Shown here piece by piece: positions 23,727 through 34,701 of a DNA stretch of 64,000 bases. The number at the start of each line of letters is the position of its first letter. Within the stretch, counting starts at the first letter, position 1. The stretch comes from Trichopria drosophilae (Eukaryota; Arthropoda; Insecta; Hymenoptera; Diapriidae). The notes beneath the pieces are model-generated. The model had not been told where the DNA came from. It was given only the letters and a program-made list of their open reading frames with translations, and did no database searches. Position numbers and translations under genes: made by a program. Location of the stretch: contig CM059582.1 in the NCBI GenBank assembly GCA_030407085.1, forward strand, positions 72,192,001-72,256,000, written 5' to 3'.

Positions 23727-24128
23727 TGTTACCGTCAGAGGTAGATGCCTCAGTTACCGACGGAATTAGTGCCATGTATTTTATTTATACGCCGCGCAAA
23801 GCACTGTATTCGGTCACGTGCTCAACGAATCGGCGCCTTCCGTTAATGCGCCCACTCGACTCGAGTCAGTCACGTTTTCACTAGCGCTCGAATCAGACGC
23901 GGTCCGACTCTGTACGCGACGAGTGAAACCAAGCTATTAAGAAAAAAAAGAATCCGCATTTCAATTCGCGGAGTTTCTGTACGCCAAGTACGCAATAAAG
24001 TACCTGCAAAAGATATAGACGACAATTAAAGTGCATAATTACACCCGGCTTTCCCTCTCACGAAAATCGCGTCCAATATGGCGGGATCAGCATCAACTTT
24101 TTTCATCTTTTAGTCACCTTGCGTGACA
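23727..24128 (+). repeat. 3' LTR of BEL/Pao element
   Basis: Matches the 5' LTR end to end. A purine-rich tract, GAGGCGGGCGG, precedes it directly. Confidence 0.95.
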
Positions 24129-24907
24129 ACATGCTTTTGCATCGAAGTACATCATTCAGTTTTTAGTAAACTAAAACTAAATTTCATGTGGCAATGAAGA
24201 ATAATTTACTAATTGTGAGAGAGTAGAAGCTATAATTTACTAAGCACACTGTTGCATTCAAGTTAAACATGACGATTCGCAAACGTCATCACATTTTCAT
24301 ACACGCAGTCTCATTCATCATTTTAAATATAAATCAATCATACCAATTTCAATGAGTAACAGTTAAACATCGTACATCTAGCATAAATACATTTGTCATT
24401 CAATCATGGAGCATTCGACAACATCTGTTTCATTTTTTTTACTTCACTGCGGTTTTTAGAGACAGATTCTTTTTTTGACATCTCTTTCATTTAAATATCT
24501 AACGACTTCAAATGAAGCGGTTAAGACAATCTTAACATTGTTGCCTCGCAACGGAAATTAACTGTTCGTCTGCAACGTATTTTTTTGTAAATTTCAGAAG
24601 TAGTTATTTTTGCTTCTCTTTCATCGAGTAATGAACAACCCCCGTTTGCAGACAAATGGTTAATGAACCTAAACACTTATACCAAAACCTATGTAGAGTA
24701 AGTAGATCGATCAACGACATTGAAAATTAGTCTACACTTTTTTAAAACAAACACAGAATAACCAAATTTGCGACTATTCGAAGCGTTAGCAAATCACAAA
24801 TTGCCAGTTTCGATACGAATTACCCTCATTCCGTTATTAGAAAAGCTCCAGATACTTATGAATTAAATAAGTACATATATGTTTACTAATGACATGAATG
24901 TGTTTAC

Positions 24908-26595
24908 CTCTACATTCAGATTCTTTATGCAGCTCAACATCTTCCGTACAGTCTTCTGCGTTATCGTCTTCAAATTGACAGCCGATAGTGTTAAGCAACG
25001 CCAAACTGACACAATCAATTATTGGTAGCTCAGATGTAGGGTCAACTTCTGAATTGTGATTTCGGCACATAGGTTCACTGTGCTTGGCCAATAACGTCCA
25101 TTTAAGTCTGTGCTTCAATTCTAGTGAAGTCGGATGGCAATTTAAACCTCCCATCGATCTAATTTTGGCGAAAAATTTTCAAGTACATCTTGACACAGTC
25201 TCCGTGTCAAAATGTAACATGGCTGAAAGGTTTCATCACTATATTCAGTATTGACATAATCGAGTAATTGCTTCAGCGACTTGTTCGTTAGCAATATTCC
25301 TTTCTGGAATGGATACAGATATAACTTCCCTTTTCTCGTTTTCGTATCAAAAACTCTCATGTTCTCCATAAGCAGAGACATGTCATCTAAAATTTGATTC
25401 TGTTTGTCCAGTTCTTCTCCGTATGCTTTTGACTCGTTACTTGTACGATTTTTTGAGCTGGAATTTAATAGATCAAACCACTTGTTTACTAAGCCAACAA
25501 AGTCGGACATTTCTTTCCAATTACGTGATTCCAAGTGTCCTTCTTGTCCAGCGAACTCAATCCCCTTGGCATTAGTCCACGAAAATAACTGGACAGCAAA
25601 TTTAACTTTTTGCCGCTCAAATCCTTTTACATCCAAGAGTTGTTCATTAAGCTTAAAGGTTTGTTGGTAGTTTCCCGAATTCAAGCAGATCACCTCTTCA
25701 AAAATAGTTTTCGTTAATAATTTACCATTTATAACAAATCCGCTATCTACAAAATTATTACGCAATATCTTTATGAGGTGTGGCACATCGGCAAAAACGA
25801 ATATCTTCAATTTTTCGTTACTTGGGTGAACGAAAAAGTTGGCATGATGGAAAACATTCAGCTGATTCCAAAGAGTGCGATTTGATAGATCAATATCATT
25901 GGTGATGCCAACAACAATGTAGCCGGCGTTGTATAGTTGTTTTATTTAGCAAAATGTCTTTTGTCATCGGCTGGTCGAATTGATAGTATATAGGTTGTTT
26001 CCAACTTTTGAAAAGTCCACGAGCCATGGCTACCTGGCAAGATTTGTTCAGACCGTATACTTTTTGTTCTCTCCTATGAATGTCAATTTTGTTTGACACG
26101 TATACGTCATCAAAATTCAAGATAGCAACTTTATCTGCTCTAATCATTAATCGGCTTCTTTCCTGCATAATTTTTAAGACATCTGTTGATAGACCAGGTT
26201 CCGTATTGAAATTCAAAATCCAATTTCGGAGTGTAGAATCACATAGCAATGGTATTTTCATAATCTTCCTTAAATATTCCTACGATGTTCCCCCTGTTTT
26301 TGCACGTAAATCTAGAGCTGGTGCAATATCTTCTGACGTCTATCTACTTTTAGTGAACTCAGGGTGAAGCAGACGGAGAACTTGACCTTTAGTAAACGTT
26401 CTCTCTAAAGCGTCGTGAGAAGCCTTGAATGTTTTTACATCTTGTTGCAATGATTCATTGTTTTGTTGCAACGATTGGTTGCTTTGTTTCAACAATTGAT
26501 TGTTGTGTTGTAACAGTTCATTCTGCTTTTGAAGACGAGTAATTTGCTCTTTCAGGGGCATGATTTCCTCCCCTTCTGGGACATTTGTCGGTGGT
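24908..26595 (-). pseudogene. P-element-like (THAP9-type) transposase, main exon
   Basis: The exon opens after a minus-strand acceptor (TTTTTTTTACAG, 26600-26596) with a Gln/Asn-rich coiled coil (KEQITRLQKQNELLQHNNQL). The catalytic region reads DKVAILNFDDVYVSNKIDI, KSCQVAMARGLFKSWKQPIYY, VFADVPHLIKILRNNFVDSG and, late, PFQKGILLTNKSLKQLL, ILTRRLCQDVLENF and GGLNCHPTSLELKHRL. These are standard blocks of P-element and THAP9 transposases (RNase H-like fold with a GTP-binding insertion). The exon ends at a GTAAAC donor. Two in-frame stops (near 26340 and 26280) and frameshifts near 25925 and 25150 disable it. Reading direction and splice phases link it to 26811-26928 upstream and 14292-14656 downstream. 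Confidence 0.85.
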
Positions 26596-26810
26596 CTGTA
26601 AAAAAAATGTATCAAATTTACACAGAGACATTATACTGCGCTTAATAAACATCATAGTCCACCTTTTCAAAGAAATTAGCAACAAAAGAACATTTCTTTG
26701 AAAAACACGAAAAAAACGTTGAAACAAATTTAGGCAAAAAACCATTATTGTGTCAATATTATTATTTACAAAATATTAATGTACATGACGTATTGACAGA
26801 AATTGCTTAC
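26596..26810 (-). other. Small intron of the P-like transposase gene
   Basis: The 215-bp intron has donor CAAAC|GTAAGC and acceptor TTTTTTTTACAG on the minus strand. The upstream exon leaves AC and the downstream exon supplies A, so the phase is preserved. Confidence 0.6.
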
Positions 26811-26928
26811 GTTTGTTGTGACTGCACAAAGTCGATCCCGTCACGTGCTTCGTCAACAACTTCTGAACTAGTTGTCATTGGGTAAGGAGCTTTCCCTAAC
26901 TCATTGTACGATGGTATTTCTTTGCTTC
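26811..26928 (-). pseudogene. P-like transposase, exon upstream of coiled coil
   Basis: The translation reads EIPSYNELGKAPYPMTTSSE and VVDEARDGIDFVQSQQ, then the GTAAGC donor at 26810. It is an acidic linker of the kind found between the THAP domain and the coiled coil of P-type transposases. Its upstream side is cut by the Copia-derived fragment at 26929, so the acceptor is lost or displaced. Assigned by position and splice phase more than by motif. Confidence 0.5.
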
Positions 26929-27739
26929 TTTAAAATTTTTTAAAGTCTATAGTGTATATATATATATATATATAATACTTTTTACAAGTTTTTTATACCC
27001 CAAATTACTTGTATTAATTTATACATTTTAAAATTTCATCTTATTAAATGATCGTGTCCAGGGCTAGACTGCCATCGCCCTGCTGATGAGCACGAGTGGC
27101 AGGCCGAGTGCGAAACGTTTTTTTACAATAATATGCATAGGTGGGGTTTGGTATAATTATTTCCAATAGTAAAATAAAAGTTTCTGGCCATATAATCTCC
27201 GTTATATTAATACGCATTAGCGTACATTGAGATCCCAATGTCGCTTATTTTCGAAATTTTCGAAAAAAATTTGTTTATTCCCCCTTTGTTTACAACACTT
27301 TTAATTAGATTTAGACCGATCAACGAATATTTCATCATTTTAAAGTGTATATAATCCTTTCAACGGTCTGTTGAGGATTGATGAGGTCAGATGATCGCTC
27401 GAAACGCGTCGAGAAGGGGGAACGCGTTAACTTGTCTAATGCGCACGGTTTACAATTTGCAATACTGTCGACTGGGGAACGTATTTTCAATCCGGTCACG
27501 TGATTTTTCATCATGGCGAGATCTTTCGCGTTTAAATATCCAAGACGTTCATGCCACCTATCTGCGTTGGATTTTTCTTCACACGCGACGGCACTAGTAT
27601 ATTGAGGTTCCTCGCGAATATAAAACAGATCGCTTACCCGATCGGCAATCATTGTAATTTCCCCGGGACAATTTTCGACGACAGCACGCGTTTTCGAGAA
27701 TTTTACACTATGATTTTTATCGACTATTTTCGCGACAGA
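26929..27739 (-). mobile_element. Copia-derived chimeric fragment, copy 1
   Basis: Nearly identical (about 97 % by eye) to 33350-34158, including a (TA)n run. It consists of about 440 bp of non-coding DNA joined to a pol fragment. The pol part reads VVENCPGEITMIADR, RWHERLGYLNAKDLAMMK (zinc-finger histidines) and NCKPCALDKLTRSPF (zinc-finger cysteines), the GAG-pre-integrase and HHCC region of Copia elements. Similarity to copy 2 stops exactly after CGCGACAGA at 27739, where the R2-type LINE begins. Confidence 0.8.
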
Positions 27740-28369
27740 ACAGATTACCTTTTCTTTTCCCACCCGCCCACCACTAGTGTTGGGCGCGGACGGGTAACAA
27801 ATGTTTGCCCAGGAGGACAAACCTACCTGGGCAATTGAAAAACAGGTTGGGGGGTAGCTAGAAACCCCCCTGTCCGCGCTATTATGGTAATCTGTCCGCC
27901 GATGGAGCGTCGATGGGGTATTACCCTTCGGCGCCCCATCGGCTAGACGGGACGGTTGTCGGGCATGCCCTCTTCCGTCCAACACGCCTTTAGCGTGTGT
28001 ACTATGAAATAGTTAGTCGGTCGCGGTTGTTTGGGAAAATCCCTTGCTTCCGCGGCCGACACGTCAAGATATTAAAATTTCGCAGGGGGGTTATTCCCCC
28101 TGTACGTTTCTTTAATATAAAATGATATTAGGGTCACTCGGCGGTTTTTTGCTATATAACGCAAATCCTACCAGGAACCCTCGTCAGCCGGGGGAGGTTG
28201 ACATTTCCGCCCATCCCCCGGTTCAAGATTAAAATATTTCGCCGGCACAGGAATTTTGCTATATTTTTACCTGTGCCGGCTTGTCCAAGTGCTTCTCGGC
28301 CGAAGAAAAACAATACGGGACAAAAAACAAGACAGAGGGACAACAAAAGCAAAAAAAAAAGAAAAAAGC

Positions 28370-29185
28370 TCATTCTCCTCGTCGTGTTGGGGGCGGGTGC
28401 ATATCCCCGCCAACTGTAGACTGTGACCGTGCGCCAGTGCTTCTAGTGTTATACTGGCGCACGCCCGAGACATGCTCGACATAGATGTCCCGGGACCATC
28501 GAATGGTGTCACTAACCATCAGTCGCCTTATCATCGCTGCGTATCTCGCATTGATTTTGAGGCGACCGATCACTCTCTCGTTGGCGGGGTCCCAAGAGCC
28601 GAGGGCACCGACGACGAAGGCGTCCACCGTGACCTCATAACCGCTCCGCCGGAGGTTCTCTGCAAGGGGCTCGTACTTGGCCATTTTCCGAGCCCTTGCT
28701 TCATCGAACGCGATGTTGCGGTTCTCGAACGGAACGGTCACGTCGATCACGGTGATCCTCCTTCCTATCTCGTCACGGATGACGAGGTCGGGACGGAGGT
28801 TCGCCAATTTACCCTCAGCGCCCTCGACGGGCCTATTTTTGCGCATGTCCCCGGGAAGATGGTGCGCGGCGGCTAGGCGATCAACGATGTTGTTGTGGCG
28901 CCGTTGGATCGCGTCCGCATGGGGGCCGCAGTGGCCGATCACGTGCGGGAGAGTTTCGAGGTCTGCCCCGCATCGCCTACAGCGCCTGTCACCCTCGCCC
29001 AAACGCCTGGCTCTATTCAGGGGCAGGACATCGAGACGAGCGCGATGTAAGAAGCGCCATTCGGCGAAACGGGTATTTCTGCCGTCGCGCATGAAGTGGT
29101 TGGAAACCCCACATCGCGACGACACCTCAAAAACCTTGCCTTGATCTTTTTTGGCTAAAAGGCTCTCCCGGTATCGACCAGCCAC
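28370..29185 (-). pseudogene. R2-type C-terminal region: CCHC knuckle and restriction-like endonuclease
   Basis: 271 codons are open. The knuckle is CRRCGADLETLPHVIGHC (C-x2-C-x10-H-x4-C), followed by RHNNIVDRL. The endonuclease core reads NLRPDLVIRDEIGRRITVID, with D and the ID-V-T-V-P-F-E block characteristic of RLE-type LINEs, then a conserved lysine/tyrosine helix (ARKMAKYEPLAENLR). This domain nicks the target DNA in related elements. It is the best-preserved segment of the element; frames upstream are broken. Confidence 0.85.
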
Positions 29186-29966
29186 TACCGCCCTCAGGCG
29201 GCCGATAACTTGCCACCGCGCAGCGGGCGGGATTATAACTCTACCACCTCGTAACCCACGGCACTCCAGGGCGAACTCTGCCCGATGCTCGCTCCACCGC
29301 CAGCAGATGTCAAGATGTTAAGTTTGTCTCCTGGCGGCGGACCTGTCATCGCTCCACGTCGAGACGAGACCACTGGACGGTCGCCTCAGCACACCCTCGG
29401 AAAAACCCGAGAGGTACTGGGCGACGATGTTATTGTCCGGCTCACGGCCGATCTTCCGCCGTACCTCGTCCAGCAGCGAGGAAGATTGTGCCAGCCCTTG
29501 GCAGCCTGCTTTATAAGCCGGTCGGCCTCGGTCAGTGGTCCCTTCTCGACGCTGGCTCCCCTTAGCAGGAAGTCCAGCCGCGGCAGCAGAAACGTCGCCA
29601 CGGCGTCGATCTTCTACCAGGGGGCCAGTGCAGACCCATGCACCGCCCGTAGGTCTCTAACAAGATCTCCGATTGATGAGATGGGTGTTTGTCGCACCTG
29701 GAACCCCGTGGGTATGCCGAGGTGGTCGTACGCCCCGCCAACCCCCAGGGACTTGACTACGCCGTTTTGGAGGCTAAACGTCGTCGGCCGGACCCCAGCA
29801 TTGAGGCCACCACCAATGTGTAGTGTGGCACACTTTGCCGGGTTAAACGATAATCCGACCGACTCGCCACCTCCTGCACGGTGCGTAGCTGCGCCTCCAT
29901 CTCCTCCTGGGTGCTAGCTAGTAGCACGGTGTCGTCCGCGTAGGTCAGGTTGTAGATGGATCTACC
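29186..29966 (-). pseudogene. R2-type RT thumb region, frame-broken
   Basis: The YADD catalytic box (YNLTYADDTVLLAS on the minus strand, about 29915-29956) lies at the upstream edge. The remainder up to the endonuclease has no long open frame. A dead linker of the same ORF. Confidence 0.7.
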
Positions 29967-30563
29967 CTACAGCATGTAACCGCCCCCCAGAGTGGCCAAA
30001 GACCGTAAAACGGGCTCAAGGGTCAGGTTAAACACTATGGGGCTCAGCGGACCACCCTGTCGCACCCCGGAGGAGATTCTAATGGGTCCCGTTTCGCCTT
30101 GGGCGGTGCGAACACGGGTCGTAGCTCCCTGGCCGGACGCAAGGATAATATTTCGCGTCCGGCCAGGGACCCCGTGCTGTCTCAGGGCCTCGGCTATCGC
30201 CGCGTGGGGGACGGAACCAAAGGCATTGGTCAGGTCCAACCACGCGACGACCAGATCTTTTCTGCGGCGGCGCGCGTCCCGAATGGCCTCCCGCAGCACG
30301 AAGTTATGTTCGTAGCAACCCTCGTACTGCAGGAAGCCCTTCTGGGACGCACTAAGACGGCTGTTGGCTACAGCCCACCGGGTTAGCCGGTCCGCCAGGA
30401 GGGCAGCGAAGAACTTAGCGATGGTGTTGCCCATCGCTATCGGCCGCCAGTTGGAGAGGTCGTCCACGCAGCCCTTTTTATACAGGAGTACGGTGGTCGA
30501 CTCCTTCCACGGCTCCGGCACGACCCCCAATCGCACGCAGGTGTTGTAATATGCGGCCAGCAA
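29967..30563 (-). pseudogene. R2-type reverse transcriptase palm and fingers
   Basis: Canonical RT blocks are visible: TTVLLYKKGCVDDLSNWRPI, LSASQKGFLQYEGCYEHNF, VVAWLDLTNAFGSVPHAAI (first catalytic Asp) and SSGVRQGGPLSPIVFNLTLE. The frame breaks just before YADD (see the adjoining entry). Motif wording (A-x-L-D-L-x-N-A-F-G-S-V-P) fits the R2/R4 group rather than R1. Confidence 0.85.
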
Positions 30564-32750
30564 ACGACCTCCTCCGTCGGCCCCCCTCAGATCCCGTAGG
30601 ATAGGCCGTCCGGCCCCGGAGATGGATTGGTCATCTTCCGGAGGTTTTTGGCCACCTCACCGCCCCCAAAGGGTGCCTCCAGAGCGCCGCAGCTGGCTTG
30701 CGATGGAGGTTCGAACCGTGGCAGCTGCAACCCGCATCCATCGTCTGTAGGGCGATGCACTGTCGAGAAGTGCTCCTGGACCCTTGCCAGATCAATCTGG
30801 CAGCGGGTCCGATCTTCTTGGAGCACTTGCTGCATCGCCCTACGTCTGTTTTTTCGGTACAGACTCTGCATGCGTGTCGCCTCCACCACTGCACTCTCCG
30901 GGCCGTGGATTCGGGCGCGGGACGCACCCTCTCCCCGGCGGCCTCCTCCGCCTGCTCTCCCCGCGGTCCCGCAACCGCCCCCCGCGGCTCCTTAGACCCG
31001 TTGAAGAAGGCCGACACTAACGCGGCCGTCCTCTCTAGGTCCTCGGCAGATTCGACCCTCTCGCAGGTACGAACAAGCTCGTCTATCGGCGTCCCGCGAG
31101 AGTCTCTTCTGGTTACCGCGGAGGAGCCCCGGCGTGGCCGCGTTGTTGCGCCGCCGCTGCCGATGTTCCCCGGGACACGGGGACGACGCCCCGTGTCGCA
31201 CCCTGTATTTGCCCCAGGGCATTCGGCGTCCTCTTCGGGAATATTACCGAGGACCCCATACTGCCCCAGGGTTACACCCGCCCCCAACACAGCCCCTCCC
31301 CAATCCACCCCACTCCCCTCAGCCCCCAAACCCCCCACGCTGGCTTCTGCCAGTGGTGGGGGGAGGCGCCCGGTCGTAGTGCGCCCCCGCCCGCCCCGCC
31401 TCTCCCGAGTAGGCAGCCAGTCTTCATCCGACCCCCCGTCGCTCGAAGACTCCCTTATTGCCGGGAGGACAGCCGTCGATGGTGGGATTGGGCTGTCCTC
31501 CGTGGTCCGACACTCTACCCCACCCATTGCTGTGGCGATGGTGCTGCCTTGGGCCCTGCTTGGACGGCGGGCCCTCAGCGTGGGTCTACTCCCGGGTGGT
31601 AGTGATGCCGCCCGGGTGTTTCTTGCCGGGGTAGACGTGTCCGTGACCTCATCCCTGTCGGCCGGGACCTGTTCCGGAGGCTGGCTGGAGGCCCTCAGCG
31701 ACCGCGCCGTGCCGGTGGCACTCCGGACCCTCTTGCGTGTTAAAACAGCCGGAGAGCCCGTTATGCACCTTTCCCTTGGCGCGGCCGCCAGCACCGAACC
31801 AGTGCCTCCGGACATAGCTGTTAACGTACCGGCCGTGGTACAGATGACAGCAGGGATGGGTCTGCCACATGTCGTGGTCGTCGTCGTTGCGGTTGTGAGG
31901 GTGGTCGGGGCGCAGGATAATACCAACGTGGGTGGCCTCAGGATTGTAGGGGGCCTCCCACGTGACGCAGGGGCGATACTGGCAGATTCTGCCACGTGCG
32001 GGCAGAGACTGCCAGTATCGCCCCCGCGCCCCGTCCCGTTGACTGGCTGCAGGTAACCCGCAGCTCCCCCCTGGTGACCTCCGCAAAGGTGGTAGTAGGA
32101 GTCACCAGTCCTCCTAGCCTCCGGGGTGGATCGCTCGAGGGGGGCACGCTGCCTGCCCTCCTAGCCTGCCGACGGGTGACTGGGTTGTCACCGGTTGAGG
32201 TGGAGGGACTTTTATGCAGCGCGGTCGACGTGCGTCTTACTGTCGACCCAGAACAGCGCGATGGTATTGCGCCGTCTGACCCCCCCTCGCGTACCAGCCC
32301 TCTGCCGGATGCCAGGTTGGGGAAACCCTGGCCGGCGCTTCTTCGCTGCCGATTCAGGAACGCCTCAATACTGGCCGATTGCCGAGTACCAGGCGTGCTG
32401 ACGGGGCGGGCCGGGGTCGCAATAATTTGCTGCGGCACACTGTTACCGCCCGGCACGAGGTTACTTACTCCGGGGTTATCGTGCAGGTCCGTGAAGTGCC
32501 TCCTCATCCTCTTTAAGTCACCGAGGGTGAGGCTGCACTCCACGCATCTAAACGCTTTAACATACCCCGGATGCCTTATCCGGAGATGTTTACTCAGGTC
32601 CTCGTGCCTGATGTATATGCCACGACCCTTGACACCATGTGTATACGGTGTCCGGCCGTCGTGGCAAAATGGGCATGTGACATAGGGGGGACATGAGTGC
32701 AAACTTACATATTTGATGCTCCATCCTCTGAACTCTTCTTCAATGTCCAA
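30564..32750 (-). pseudogene. R2-type N-terminal region with C2H2 zinc fingers
   Basis: The upstream part (32750-31938) carries CPFCHDGR...HLRIRH and FRCVECSLTLGDLKRMRRHF-x3-H, two DNA-binding zinc fingers. No ATG is present at the start of the open frame, so it may be 5' truncated. The middle (31995-30631) is proline/serine/arginine-rich with no motif I can name. A short frame near RT (30889-30587) ends with a SPGPDGLSYGI motif, the conserved pre-RT block of RLE LINEs. Several frame changes occur. Confidence 0.7.
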
Positions 32751-32755
32751 TAATT

Positions 32756-32898
32756 AAAAATCCTTTTTACTCGTGCCTTTTCAAGATTGAGATGGAGAGT
32801 GGGAACGGAACCTGGTTTCAATTTTATTAGCTCTTTTCCTGTCTGTGTTGTCTTCTGCACGAAACATTCATCTTCAAAATGTCTTGGGCATACCTTAA
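32756..32898 (-). pseudogene. THAP-domain exon of the P-like transposase
   Basis: After a minus-strand acceptor (TTGCACTTTTTCAG, AG at 32900-32899) the frame reads KVCPRHFEDECF, then LIKLKPGSVPTLHL. C-x-x-H-F-x-x-x-x-F plus L-K-P-G-x-V-P-T is the C-terminal half of the THAP zinc-binding DNA-binding domain, found at the N terminus of P-element and THAP9 transposases. It lies on the same strand as, and upstream of, the transposase exons, separated from them by the R2-type LINE and Copia fragment. The first half of the THAP domain must lie on an exon further right, which I did not find. The right splice donor is destroyed or hidden by the LINE junction near 32755. Confidence 0.75.
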
Positions 32899-33349
32899 CT
32901 GAAAAAGTGCAATAATTCCTTAATAGGCTTAAAATGTGTTAAACATTGCCAGAATACATAAATAAAATATTTCATCTGATAAAAAGGGGAACTTGATAGT
33001 AGGAATCAGAATGTTATGCTTTTCTATACTTATCTACGACCGTTTGGACAATCCTGAAGGGAGTGCAGTGAACGAAAGTAGGCTTAGAATGTGTTAAACA
33101 TTTTCAGAAAGTGTAAGAAGAATAATTGGTGAGAAAAAAGGGGGAACTGGATAATGAATGTCTATGAGTTTTTTGTCTTTTTTCTGTAGTTTTATGCCCG
33201 TCAGTTCATGTTTATCAAATACTAGTAAATTTAATTACAATTAGACCGATCAACGAATATTTCATCATTTTAAAGTATATATAATCCTTTCAACGATCGA
33301 ACTAAGAAACTTATTGAGAATTGTTTTACACAAAAGGTTTCTATACAGA
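32899..33349. other. AT-rich stretch with short direct repeats
   Basis: Segments at about 32921-32999 and 33081-33155 share TAGGCTTA-AATGTGTTAAACATT and (A)AAGGGGGAACT. A 57-bp piece (33240-33296) duplicates part of the Copia-flanking unit (27307-27364 and 33720-33783). No gene is seen. It may be the upstream intron of the P-like gene. Confidence 0.45.
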
Positions 33350-33787
33350 TTTAAAATTTTTTAAAGTCTATAGTGTATATATATATATATATAATACTTT
33401 TTACAAGTTTTTTTTACCCCAAATTACTTGTATTAATTTATACATTTTAAAATTTCATCTTATTAAATGATCGTGTCCAGGGCTAGGCTGCCATCGCCCT
33501 GCTGATGAGCACGAGTGGTAGGCCGAGTGCGAAACGTTTTTTGACATTAATATGCATAGGTGGGGTTTGGTATTATTATTTCCAATAGTAAAATAAAAGT
33601 TTCTGGCTATATAATCTCCGTTATTTTAATACGCATTAGCGTACATTGAGATCCCAATGTCGCTTATTTTCGAAATTTTCGAAAAAAATTTGTTTATTCC
33701 CCCTTTGTTTACAACACTTTTAATTAGATTTAGTCCGATCAACGAATATTTCATCATTTTAAAGTATATATAATCCTTTCAACGGTC

Positions 33788-34555
33788 TGTTGAGGATTGA
33801 TGAGGTCAGATGATCGCTCGAAACGCGTCGAGAAGGGGGAACGCGTTAACTTGTCTAATGCGCACGGTTTACAATTTGCAATACTGTCGACTGAGGAACG
33901 TATTTTCAATCCGGTCACGTGATTTTTCATCATGGCGAGATATTTCGCGTTTAAATGTCCAAGACGTTCATGCCACCTATCCGCGATGGATTTTTCTTCA
34001 CACGCGACGGCACTAGTATATTGAGGTTCCTCGCGAATATAAAACAGATCGCCTACCCGATCGGCAATCATTGTAATTTCCCCGCGACAATTTTCGACGA
34101 CAGCACGCGTTTTCGAGAATTTTACACTATGTTTTTTATCGAATATTTTCGCGACAGATACTAAATTCACGCGTAAGTCGGGAACGTACAAGGTATTTTC
34201 GAGTTTGAGTCGCTTAGGACTCACGACACCCGAAGCAGAAATAAACGCGTTACCTCTCGCTTGATCGATCGTTTGTTTGTCCCAAACGTCCTTCGACGTT
34301 TCGCATCCTCGAATCTGTTTGAGTTCCGAGGGACTGATCGACAGAATCAAATCGGATTTCGCTTTCCGATCTTCGGCAATCCATGCATCGTATGCGGCTT
34401 GAGATCCGGAACGAGCTTCCTCGTCGTTTCGGTTTTTCGCCGGAAACGTATTACCAAGTCTCGTTCTTTACAAGTAAAGCTTATACTTGGATCTTCCACG
34501 TTTCATAGTTCCCTTTGGAGAGCGTCTCTATGCGCGTAGAATTAGTGTGCGCCAT
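33788..34555 (-). pseudogene. Copia gag-pol fragment
   Basis: Gag starts at ATG 34555 (MAHTNSTRIETLSKGNYETW, the usual Copia gag opening). Stops and a frameshift follow, and SISPSELKQIRGCETSKDVW appears in the next frame. Then come LENTLYVPDLRVNLVSVAKI, the pre-integrase segment, and the HHCC zinc finger RWHERLGHLNAKYL...NCKPCALDK. Integrase core, RT and RNase H are absent. The protein ends by reading through the LTR-end junction. Confidence 0.8.
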
Positions 34556-34701
34556 TTTGAAGCACAAGCACAGAATTTTATGAGCACTGAACTTGATCGT
34601 TTGTGTTTTCGGCGATCGAAGATTTTTGGGACGACCGAACACTGAGTCTCGATATCCGCCCGAAAGTTTGTTCTTATTGACGTAGACCTCGGCCCATAAC
34701 C

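Larger units (their letters stand above)
17055..24128 (+). mobile_element. Full-length BEL/Pao LTR retrotransposon (7,074 bp)
   Basis: LTRs of 401 and 402 bp (17055-17455 and 23727-24128) begin TGTTACCG and end GCGTGACA. The flanks carry the 5-bp duplication ACATG (17050-17054 and 24129-24133). By eye the LTRs differ at about nine bases and one indel, i.e. about 97-98 % identity, making this one of the younger insertions. The interior encodes gag, protease, RT, RNase H, integrase and a C-terminal domain in BEL/Pao order on the plus strand, opposite to the host P-like gene. It is disabled by an in-frame TGA, a one-base frameshift and a changed catalytic RT box. Confidence 0.95.
14657..24907 (-). 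other. 10.25-kb intron of the P-like transposase, enlarged by BEL/Pao
   Basis: The donor AGAG|GTAAAC (minus strand, exon ending at 24908) and the acceptor at 14657 have matching phase. The BEL/Pao element with its duplication accounts for about 7.08 kb, leaving an original intron of about 3.2 kb. The non-BEL parts, 14657-17049 and 24134-24907, are AT-rich and show no gene. An imperfect AAT/AAC microsatellite lies at 16486-16531. Confidence 0.5.
27740..32755 (-). mobile_element. R2-type (restriction-like endonuclease) non-LTR retrotransposon
   Basis: A GC-rich 5-kb block on the minus strand with the layout of RLE-bearing LINEs: N-terminal C2H2 zinc fingers, a central RT with YADD, a C-terminal CCHC knuckle and a PD-(D/E)XK endonuclease, then a 0.6-kb 3' UTR (27740-28369). 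Reading frames change several times, so it is dead. Its 3' end abuts the Copia fragment and its 5' end abuts the THAP exon. No target duplication was identified. The R2 superfamily (R2, R4, NeSL, HERO) cannot be resolved further by eye. Confidence 0.8.

Noticed and set aside
28472..32685. Long plus-strand frames across 28-33 kb
   Set aside because: GC-rich shadows of the minus-strand R2-type LINE, where all conserved motifs lie.
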